7,290 nucleotides of DNA, taken from a bacterium (GTDB lineage: Bacteria > Actinomycetota > Acidimicrobiia > UBA5794 > ZC4RG35). This document shows positions 1-6,116 of this stretch, one piece after another; the first letter of the stretch is position 1, and each line of letters opens with the position of its first letter. Both the position numbers and the translations under genes were made by a program. Where the stretch lies: assembly GCA_028819835.1 (NCBI GenBank), contig JAPPKR010000177.1, positions 1-7,290 on the forward strand, written 5' to 3'. The notes beneath the pieces are model-generated. The model saw nothing but the letters and a program-made list of their open reading frames with translations. It was not told the DNA's origin and made no database searches.

Positions 1-239
1 AGCAGGTAGGCGCCCAGGTCCACCTTCCGCGGCGTCACCTGCTCCTTGAAGAACAGCTTCACCCCGTCGGCAATGGTCTGGAGGATCCCCCACGGCCCCG
101 CCCGGGCAGGCCCCACGCGGTTCTGCATGTCCGCCACGATTTTTCGCTCCAACCAGATGTTGACGATGGTGAGCACCACCAACAGGGCGAACACCCCCAC
201 CACGCGAGCAGCCACCAATAACAGATCCACCCAGTCCAT
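1..239 (-). CDS. nuoH: NADH-quinone oxidoreductase subunit H, N-terminal part (runs off left edge)
   Basis: This is the start of the complex I membrane subunit that lies next to the quinone-binding site and anchors the peripheral arm. Seventy-nine codons are visible. A hydrophobic first helix (about residues 5-28) ends in [20 protein letters not shown], followed by [19 protein letters not shown]. These match the most conserved part of the NuoH/ND1 family (the ERK...MQ.R.GP...G..G.LQ..ADG.KL..KE signature). The ATG at 239 is the first start in frame: the frame is open back to a stop near 311 but has no other ATG or GTG. There is no good Shine-Dalgarno. No nuoG or other complex I gene lies upstream; the gene is divergent from fhs across 262 nt, so it probably heads the transcript here, with nuoI onward beyond the edge. 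Family assignment is near certain; the operon arrangement is inferred. Confidence 0.95.
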   Translation of the reverse strand, partial: MDWVDLLLVAARVVGVFALLVVLTIVNIWLERKIVADMQNRVGPARAGPWGILQTIADGVKLFFKEQVTPRKVDLGAYL

Positions 240-430
240 CAGAGGGTTGTCACCAGGAAATAGAGCGCTGCCACGGCCTAGGTGAAAGATTAGAAACGCC
301 CACCCCCATTACAAAACCCTCCCTCCCGACCTCGAAACCCGCTTGCCGACGCCATCGGTGGCGCGGCCTCTTCCGCAACCCGGCTTGCAGAAAGAGGGCG
401 GTGGGGATGCCAAGCGTCCTGCCAACCGGG

Positions 431-445
431 TTAACATTATGTAAA
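431..445. promoter_or_regulatory. AT-rich imperfect dyad, candidate operator/promoter element upstream of fhs
   Basis: TTAACATTATGTAAA is an odd-centred inverted repeat: ACAT and ATGT flank a central T, with outer TT/AA also paired and one mismatch, so six of seven positions pair. It stands out as the most AT-rich stretch of the divergent nuoH-fhs intergenic region. It ends 56 nt before the chosen fhs start. CATTAT (435-440) inside it could serve as a weak -10 box, but I see no convincing -35 at 16-18 nt spacing. I recognise no known regulator consensus. The rest of 240-501 shows no convincing gene, RNA or terminator. Confidence 0.3.
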
Positions 446-489
446 AACCAGCGGCGGTGTCACTTTGCGATACCGAATCCCCCGAGCCC

Positions 490-495
490 AGGAGG
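490..495 (+). promoter_or_regulatory. Shine-Dalgarno AGGAGG that sets the fhs start at TTG 502
   Basis: A perfect AGGAGG lies 6 nt before an in-frame TTG (502-504). The earlier in-frame GTG at 457 has no ribosome binding site and would add a 15-residue N-terminal extension. The TTG start gives MNSSPIPSDLDIAQAA, which begins just before the DIxIAQxA-type motif with which this family normally starts. Confidence 0.85.
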
Positions 496-501
496 CGTCC
501 C

Positions 502-2268
502 TTGAACTCGTCCCCCATCCCCTCCGACCTGGACATCGCCCAAGCCGCCCAGGTAATTCCCATCACCGAGATAGCCGACCGTGTGGGAATCCGAACCGAT
601 GAGCTGATCCCCTACGGGCACGACAAGGCCAAGGTGCACCTCGACATCCTGAAGCGGGTTCGCAATCGCCCGCGGGGCCGCTACGTGGACGTGACCGCCA
701 TCACTCCGACTCCCCTCGGGGAGGGTAAGACCACCACCACCATCGGCCTGACCCAGGGCCTGGGAGCCCGGGATCGAAACGTGATGGCCTGCATCCGCCA
801 GCCCAGCATGGGTCCCACCTTCGGGATCAAGGGAGGAGCAGCGGGAGGCGGCTACAGCCAGGTGATCCCCATGGAGGAGTTCAATCTTCACCTCACCGGG
901 GACCTGCACGCCATCGGGGTGGCCCACAACCTGGCGGCCGCCGCCATCGACGCCCGCTGGTACTTCGAGGAGAGGCTCAGCGACGCGAAACTGGCGGAGA
1001 GGGGACTGAAGCGTCTGAATATCGACCAGCACCGCATCCTGTGGCGGCGGGTCGTCGACGTGAACGACCGGGCGCTTCGCAGCATCGTGCTGGGTCTGGG
1101 AGGCCGGGCCGACGGCCTGCCGCGGGAAACCGGCTACGACATCACGGTGGCGAGCGAGATCATGGCCATCCTGGCGCTGGTGGACGGACAGGACTACGCC
1201 TCAGCGCTCCGCAACCTGAGGGAGCGTTGCGGAAAGATCGTGTTCGGCACATCCAAGGGCGGGGACCCGCTCACCCTTGAGGATCTGGGGGTGGCGGGAG
1301 CGGTGACCGTGCTGATGAAGGACGCCCTTCACCCGACCCTGATGCAGACCCTGGAGGGACAGGGGGTCTTCGTGCACGCCGGACCCTTCGCCAACATCGC
1401 CCATGGCAATTCCTCGGTGCTGGCCGACAGGGTGGCCCTCCAACTGGCTGACTACGTGGTCACCGAGTCGGGGTTCGGCGCCGACATGGGAATGGAGAAG
1501 TTCTTCAACATAAAATGCCGGACCTCGGGGCTGGTCCCGGACTGCGTGGTGCTGACCACCACCATCCGGGCTCTCAAAGCCCAGGGAGGAGGACCGCCGG
1601 TGAGACCGGGACGGCCCCTGCCCAGAGCCTACGTCGAGGAGAACCTGGAGTTGCTGGGAGAGGGCGTGGCGAACCTCCAGGCCCACCTCAACAACGTGAA
1701 GCAGTTCGGAGTGCCTGCCGTGGTGGCGGTGAACGTGTTTCCCACCGACACCGAGCGGGAGATCGAATACCTCCGGGCGGCGGCCTCCGAGGCCGGAGCC
1801 CATGCCGTCGCCGCCACCACCCACTGGGCCAACGGAGGCCAGGGCGCCCTGGAGATGGCCGAGGCGGTCGAGGACGCCTGCACCGTACCGGGCGACTTCT
1901 CCCTGCTCTACCCCGACGAACTGTCCCTCAAGGAGAAGATCTCGACCATCGCCCGGAAGGTCTACGGCGCGGCGGATGTCTCGTACACCGCCCTGGCCAA
2001 CCGTCAACTCGCCCAGTACGAGCAGGCCGGGTTCGGTGATCTGCCGATCTGCATGGCCAAGACCCACCTCTCGATCAGCCATGACCCCAGTCTCAGAGGG
2101 GCCCCGCGGGGATACACGCTGCCCATCCGGGAAGTGCGCGCCTCGGTGGGGGCCGGGTTCATCTACCCGTTGGTCGGGGCGGTGCGCACCATGCCCGGAC
2201 TGTCGTCGGCGCCGGCCTATCTCAACGTGGATCTCGACTCGTCCGGAAAGGTGGTGGGCCTGTTCTGA
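502..2268 (+). CDS. fhs: Formate-tetrahydrofolate ligase (10-formyl-THF synthetase)
   Basis: Fhs makes 10-formyl-tetrahydrofolate from formate, THF and ATP in the cytoplasm, the entry of formate into the C1 folate pool. From the TTG start the protein is 588 residues, slightly longer than the roughly 555-560 usual for the family and complete at both ends. Visible motifs are the ATP P-loop TPLGEGKTTTT (about residues 70-80), the first family signature GIKGGAAGGGY (108-118) followed by MEEFNLHLTGDLHAI, and the second signature as TTTIRALKAQGGG (352-364). In the second signature a Gln (361) sits where, as I recall, His or Asn is more usual. Further typical blocks are GNSSVLAD, TESGFGADMGMEKFFNIKCR, the LNNVKQFGVPAVVAVN region, and the C-terminal FIYPLVGAVRTMPGLSSAPA. 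It is followed after 116 nt by a formate dehydrogenase cluster on the same strand, so formate is the shared metabolite. It could act in formate assimilation or in releasing formate with ATP formation. Confidence 0.97.
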   Translation: MNSSPIPSDLDIAQAAQVIPITEIADRVGIRTDELIPYGHDKAKVHLDILKRVRNRPRGRYVDVTAITPTPLGEGKTTTTIGLTQGLGARDRNVMACIRQPSMGPTFGIKGGAAGGGYSQVIPMEEFNLHLTGDLHAIGVAHNLAAAAIDARWYFEERLSDAKLAERGLKRLNIDQHRILWRRVVDVNDRALRSIVLGLGGRADGLPRETGYDITVASEIMAILALVDGQDYASALRNLRERCGKIVFGTSKGGDPLTLEDLGVAGAVTVLMKDALHPTLMQTLEGQGVFVHAGPFANIAHGNSSVLADRVALQLADYVVTESGFGADMGMEKFFNIKCRTSGLVPDCVVLTTTIRALKAQGGGPPVRPGRPLPRAYVEENLELLGEGVANLQAHLNNVKQFGVPAVVAVNVFPTDTEREIEYLRAAASEAGAHAVAATTHWANGGQGALEMAEAVEDACTVPGDFSLLYPDELSLKEKISTIARKVYGAADVSYTALANRQLAQYEQAGFGDLPICMAKTHLSISHDPSLRGAPRGYTLPIREVRASVGAGFIYPLVGAVRTMPGLSSAPAYLNVDLDSSGKVVGLF

Positions 2269-2327
2269 GATCGGCCGGGCGGCCGCTCGAATCTCCGTGT
2301 CGAACGGCGAGTCCCTTCTTTACAGAT

Positions 2328-2336
2328 TGCTAAAAT
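2328..2336 (+). promoter_or_regulatory. Candidate extended -10 promoter before the formate dehydrogenase genes
   Basis: In the 116-nt fhs-fdhF gap, TGCTAAAAT reads as an extended -10 element (TGn followed by TAAAAT, one mismatch to TATAAT) in a locally AT-rich patch. No -35 is evident at 17 nt spacing. It would start transcription about 40-45 nt before the fdhF ATG and allow expression of the dehydrogenase separately from fhs. Based on short motif matching only. Confidence 0.3.
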
Positions 2337-2384
2337 GCTCCCTAGGGGGCCGACCCAGCCCCTTCAAGTCAAGGAGAGTCAACT

Positions 2385-4283
2385 ATGGGAAAAAAGACCC
2401 GGCTGACCCATCCGCTGGTGCGACAGAACGGCGCACTTCGACAAGCCACCTGGGCCGAGGCCCTGGCCGCGGCGGCCAGTGGCCTGGGCGGGGTGCGCGA
2501 TGCTCACGGCGGAGAGGCGATAGGGCTGTTTTCCTGCTCCAAGGCCACCAACGAGACCAACTATCTGGCACAGAAGTTCGCTCGGGTGGTGTTGAGCACC
2601 AACAACGTAGATTCCTGTAACCGGACCTGACACGCTCCCAGCGTCGCCGGTCTGGCGACGGTTTTCGGAGCCGGAGGGGGAACCAGTTCCTATGAGGAGA
2701 TGGATGACGCAGAGGTGGTGATCCTGTGGGGATCGAACGCCCGGGCCGCACATCCCATCTTCTTTCACCGGATCATCCGGGCGGTCCGCCGCGGCGCCAC
2801 CTTGTTCTGCGTGGACCCTCGGCGGAGCGAGTCCGCGGAATGGGCCGACCTGTGGCTGGGAATCGACGTCGGGTCCGACATCGCCCTCTCCAACGCGGTG
2901 GCCCGCGAGATCCTGGCAAACGGACTGGAGAACCGGGAGTTCATCGAGCGGGCGACCCTCAACTTCGACGAATACGCCGAAAGCGTGGAGGAGTGGACCC
3001 TCGAACGCGGCGAGGAGGTCACCGGCGTACCCGCCGAAGCCATCCGCTCCCTGGCCCATACCTACGCAAAGGCCGATCGCGCCCAGTTGTGCTGGACGCT
3101 GGGAATAACCGAGCATCACAACGCCACCGACAATGTGCTGGCTCTCATCAACCTGGCCCTGCTCTGCGGACACGTGGGCCGCTACGGGTCGGGCCTGGTG
3201 CCCCTCCGGGGCCAGAACAACGTGCAGGGGGGCGGCGACATGGGGGCGATCCCCAACAAGTTCCCCGGTTTCCAGGACGTCGAGTCCGACGAGATCCGGG
3301 GCCGTTTCGAAGCGGCATGGCAGGCGTCCGTCCCGCCTCGCAAGGGACTTCACCTCACCCAGATGTTCGAAGCCATGGAAGAGGGACACCTGAGAGGCCT
3401 GTATGTCATCGGAGAGAATCCCGCCGAGTCCGAGGCCGACGTCAACCGGGCCCGCGGCCTCCTGGAGGGACTGGATTTCATAGTGGTCCAGGACATCTTC
3501 CTGACCCGGACCGCCCAGATGGCCGACGTGGTGTTCCCGGCCGCGGCCGACTGGTGCGAGGCCGAGGGCACTGTCACCTCCAGCGAACGGCGGGTGCAGC
3601 GGGTGCGTCCCGCACTCCGGCCTCCGGGCGAGGCCCGCACCGACTCCCACATCATCTGCTCCCTGGCCACCGCCATGGGTCACGAATGGGGTCTCCCCGC
3701 CGCCGAGGAGGTCTGGGACGAGATGCGCAGCCTCTCCCCCATGCACCGGGGTATGGCGTACAGTCGATTGGAGAAAGACGGGCTCCAGTGGCCCTGCTAC
3801 GACGAGGATCACCCCGGTGAGTTGTTCCTCCACTCCCGCCTGTGGGCAGACCCGCCGGGCGGTCCGCTGGCCCCCTTCACCCCGGTGGAGTGGGCGCCCC
3901 CGGTGGACCGGCTGACCGAGGACTTCCCCATCCGGCTCACCACCGGACGTCACCTCGACTCCTACAACACGGGGGTCCAGAGCGGTTCCATGAAGTCCCC
4001 GATCCGGATCGGCGGCACCATCGACATCTCACCCGAGGACTGCTCTGAGTGGGGGGTCTCGGAGGGAGAAGAGGTACGGGTCACGTCCCGGAGAGGATCG
4101 ATCACCGTTCCCGCCCGGGTGGACGGGAGCCTGCGGCCCGGGCTGGTCTTCATGTCCCTTCACTTCCCTGAGGAAGTCGACATCAATCAACTCACCATCG
4201 AAGCGTGGGATCCGAAGAGCGGCACCGCCGAGTTCAAGGCCACCGCGGTGCGAGTGGAGAAGATGCCTGCTCCGGTTGGCTAG
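2385..4283 (+). CDS. fdhF: Formate dehydrogenase catalytic (molybdopterin) subunit, selenocysteine-containing, lacking its N-terminal Fe-S domain
   Basis: This subunit interconverts formate and CO2 at a Mo/W bis-pterin site. The frame runs from ATG 2385 (AAGGAG at 2371-2376) to TAG 4283 with one internal TGA (2628-2630), read as Sec82, giving 632 residues. The surroundings NNVDSCNRT-U-HAPSVAG match E. coli FdhF around Sec140-His141. Arg275 in PLRGQNNVQGGGDMGAIPN corresponds to FdhF Arg333, and the Sec-Arg distance is 193 residues in both. Later blocks include GENPAESEADV, VFPAAADWCEAEGT with SSERRVQRVR (about 383-408), and a C-terminal molybdopterin dinucleotide-binding domain (about 514-626) from FPIRLTTGRHLDSYNTG onward. 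The protein begins at KKTRLTHPLVRQNG, so the CxxCxxxC...C [4Fe-4S] segment that should precede it is missing; that segment is on the gene at 6113-7108. No signal peptide is seen, so it should be cytoplasmic. A gene caller ignoring recoding would split it into an 81-residue ORF and a 527-residue ORF starting at 2700. The family is certain; choice of Mo or W and net direction are not visible. Confidence 0.93.
2628..2630 (+). other. UGA selenocysteine codon (Sec82 of the formate dehydrogenase)
   Basis: The TGA is in frame with coding sequence on both sides: the reading frame 2385-2627 continues at 2631-4283 without shift. It falls at the position that holds the catalytic Sec (or Cys) in formate dehydrogenases and is followed by His83, matching the Sec-His pair of the family. 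A SECIS-like hairpin follows directly. The SelA/B/C/D machinery needed is not in this window. Confidence 0.93.
2634..2671 (+). promoter_or_regulatory. Bacterial SECIS element inside the formate dehydrogenase coding sequence
   Basis: The RNA folds as a lower stem GCUCC (2634-2638) with GGAGC (2667-2671). An asymmetric internal loop follows (2639-2641 and 2661-2666). A perfect 7-bp upper stem CGUCGCC (2642-2648) with GGCGACG (2654-2660) closes the apical loop GGUCU (2649-2653). The loop sequence is that of the E. coli fdhF SECIS recognised by SelB, and it starts 18 nt after the UGA, the same spacing as I recall for E. coli fdhF. The hairpin is translated as part of residues 84-96, so it is under both RNA and protein constraint. 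Confidence 0.9.
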
Positions 4284-4304
4284 CATCCGCCCACCGATCT
4301 CCTT

Positions 4305-6116
4305 ATGGACCTGCGCTTCACAGATGCTCAACCCACCGCAGCCGAGCGGGAGGCGGTGGAGTCGGTCCTCGGCCCGGCCGGGGTGGAGAGCCACCAGCGG
4401 GTCCGGACCGCCTCCAATCTCAGGATCTTCGCCACGGGGATGCAGAGCGTCGCCGATCGACGCCACCTCCTGCTGCCGGCCCTGGAGACCGTCCAATCCG
4501 AGATAGGTTGGGTCTCGGAGGGAGCGCTGATGCACATCTGCCGGGAACTGTCGGTCCCGCCAGCCGAAGCTTGGGGAGTCGCCACCTTCTATTCCCTGAT
4601 CTCGGTCGACCCTTCCCCACCGGTTGTTGTCCACGTCTGTGACGACATCGTCTGTCGCAGGGCCGGGGCCCTGGAGTTGATGGAAGGTCTGGAAGCCAAC
4701 GGCCGGATACCCAACACCCGTTGGCTGCCTTCGCCCTGCCTGGGCCAGTGCGACCGCGCCCCTGCGGCCTACGTCCAGCGGGCCGGAAAAGAAGACCAGG
4801 TCCTGTCCTCCATCGATCCGGCGTCGCGACCCATGGGACCGGACGGGAGCATCCTCTCGACGAACGGTCAGACGGGCACTTCGGCTGTGCCCCAGGCGGG
4901 AGAACCGCATCTCCGGCTTCTGCGGAGGGTGGGAACCGTGGACCCCCGGTCCCTCGACTCCTACCTGGATGCGGGCGGCTACCGGGCCTTGGAGGAGGCG
5001 GTGCAGATGGGACCTGCCGCGCTGGTGGCCGAGGTCAAGGCGTCAGGCCTTCGGGGACGGGGCGGGGCGGCATTCCCCGCCTGGATCAAGTGGGAGGCGG
5101 TGGCCAACTCCCCCGACCCGGTCCGCTACCTGATCTGCAACGCCGACGAGTCGGAGCCCGGCACCTTCAAGGACCGGGTGCTGATGGAGGACGATCCCTT
5201 CTCGGTGATCGAGGCGATGACCATCTCCGGTTATGCGGTCGGCGCACGCCAGGGCTATCTGTACATCAGGGGGGAGTATCCCTTGGCCACCCGGCGCCTC
5301 CGGTCGGCCATACACCAGGCGCGGAGGGCAGGTTTCCTGGGAGAGTCGATGAGAAACGGGATCTCCTTCGACATCGATCTCCGCCGCGGGCAGGGCGCCT
5401 ACATCTGCGGGGAGGAAACCGCCCTGATGAACTCCATCGAAGGCCTGCGGGGAGAGCCCCGCAACAAGCCGCCCTTCCCCACCGTTTCGGGACTGTTCGG
5501 AAAACCGACCGTCATCAACAATGTGGAGACGCTCTGCAACGTCCTCGACATCGTCACCGACGGGGGGAGCACCTTCGCCTCGATGGGCACCCCCCAGTCA
5601 ACCGGGCCCAAGCTCTTCTGCCTGTCCGGTTCAGTGCGCCGTCCCGGGACCTACGAGGTGGAGTTCGGCGCCACTCTGGGCGATCTGATCGCCTTGGCCG
5701 GAGGATTACCCGAGGGCCGTAGGCTGCGGGCCGTCCTCCTGGGGGGCGCCGCCGGCTCCTTCGTGCTTCCCGACCTCCTGGAGATGCCGCTCACCTTCGA
5801 GGCGGCCTCCGAAGCCGGGGTCTCCCTGGGGTCCGGGGTGATCATGGCCTTCGACCAGCACACCGACTTCGGAGACATCCTGGCGAGAATCGCCGCCTTC
5901 TTCCGTGACGAGACCTGCGGACAGTGCGTTCCGTGCCGGGTTGGTACTGTACGGGTCGAAGAGGCGCTGGCCAGAATACGGCGCGACCCCCAGCCCGGAG
6001 ACTTGGAACTGATCGAAGAAATCGACCTGGCCATGAGGGACGCATCCATCTGCGGTCTGGGGCACACCGCCGCCATCGCGCTGCGCTCGGCTCTTGAACT
6101 TGGACTGCTGGAATGA
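4305..6116 (+). CDS. fdhB: NuoE-NuoF fusion: NAD+-reducing diaphorase subunit of formate dehydrogenase
   Basis: This 603-residue fusion should pass electrons from the dehydrogenase's Fe-S chain to NAD+. The NuoE-like N-terminus (about 45-165) has a thioredoxin-fold [2Fe-2S] site with Cys112, Cys117, Cys145 and Cys149 (CDDIVC and CLGQC). A hydrophilic linker (about 165-200) leads to the NuoF-like part. That part has the FMN/NADH-binding segment GLRGRGGAAFPAWIKWE (248-264), the NADESEPGTFKDR block (279-291), GAYICGEETALMNSIEG (364-380) and an SLBB-like segment (about 437-467). It ends with the [4Fe-4S] site CGQCVPC (Cys538, 541, 544) plus Cys583. All expected ligands are present. The gene starts 21 nt after fdhF with no clear Shine-Dalgarno and overlaps the next gene by ATGA, so it is surely cotranscribed. 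Similar NuoE-NuoF fusions occur in NAD-linked formate dehydrogenases such as Methylobacterium Fdh1B. Complex I NuoEF is the alternative, but the formate dehydrogenase neighbours argue against it. Confidence 0.93.
   Translation: MDLRFTDAQPTAAEREAVESVLGPAGVESHQRVRTASNLRIFATGMQSVADRRHLLLPALETVQSEIGWVSEGALMHICRELSVPPAEAWGVATFYSLISVDPSPPVVVHVCDDIVCRRAGALELMEGLEANGRIPNTRWLPSPCLGQCDRAPAAYVQRAGKEDQVLSSIDPASRPMGPDGSILSTNGQTGTSAVPQAGEPHLRLLRRVGTVDPRSLDSYLDAGGYRALEEAVQMGPAALVAEVKASGLRGRGGAAFPAWIKWEAVANSPDPVRYLICNADESEPGTFKDRVLMEDDPFSVIEAMTISGYAVGARQGYLYIRGEYPLATRRLRSAIHQARRAGFLGESMRNGISFDIDLRRGQGAYICGEETALMNSIEGLRGEPRNKPPFPTVSGLFGKPTVINNVETLCNVLDIVTDGGSTFASMGTPQSTGPKLFCLSGSVRRPGTYEVEFGATLGDLIALAGGLPEGRRLRAVLLGGAAGSFVLPDLLEMPLTFEAASEAGVSLGSGVIMAFDQHTDFGDILARIAAFFRDETCGQCVPCRVGTVRVEEALARIRRDPQPGDLELIEEIDLAMRDASICGLGHTAAIALRSALELGLLE

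Noticed and set aside
289..294. TCTAAT on the minus strand as a -10 box for nuoH
   Set aside because: Good hexamer match, but no -35 at 16-18 nt; the nearest candidate (TTGTAA) is only 14 nt away. Too weak to list.
350..363. CGCCA-TCGG-TGGCG hairpin in the nuoH-fhs intergenic region
   Set aside because: Perfect but only 5 bp, isolated, and lacking a U-tract or other context.
457..501. GTG at 457 as fhs start
   Set aside because: No Shine-Dalgarno before it, and the AGGAGG at 490-495 would lie inside the coding region; TTG 502 fits both the ribosome site and the usual family start.
309..566. Minus-strand 85-codon frame between nuoH and fhs
   Set aside because: It overlaps the fhs N-terminal coding region, has no recognisable protein features, and ends in Arg/Gly-rich sequence typical of shadows.
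1201..2082. Antisense reading frame of 293 codons opposite fhs
   Set aside because: Same composition effect; fhs is unambiguous on the plus strand.
2272..2285. CGGCC/GGCCG hairpin just after fhs as a terminator
   Set aside because: Only a 5-bp stem with no U-tract; common by chance at this GC content.
2344..2363. AGGGG/CCCCT hairpin in the fdhF leader as a regulatory element
   Set aside because: Short stem with a bulge and no recognised riboswitch or leader features.
2628..2630. TGA as a nonsense mutation making the dehydrogenase a pseudogene
   Set aside because: The frame is intact on both sides, the codon is at the family's catalytic Sec site, and a SECIS hairpin with the right loop and spacing follows.
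2379..3953. Long antisense reading frame of 524 codons opposite the dehydrogenase gene
   Set aside because: It is a GC-rich shadow of fdhF; its translation is Gly/Pro/His-rich, resembles no family, and the sense strand has clear conserved motifs.
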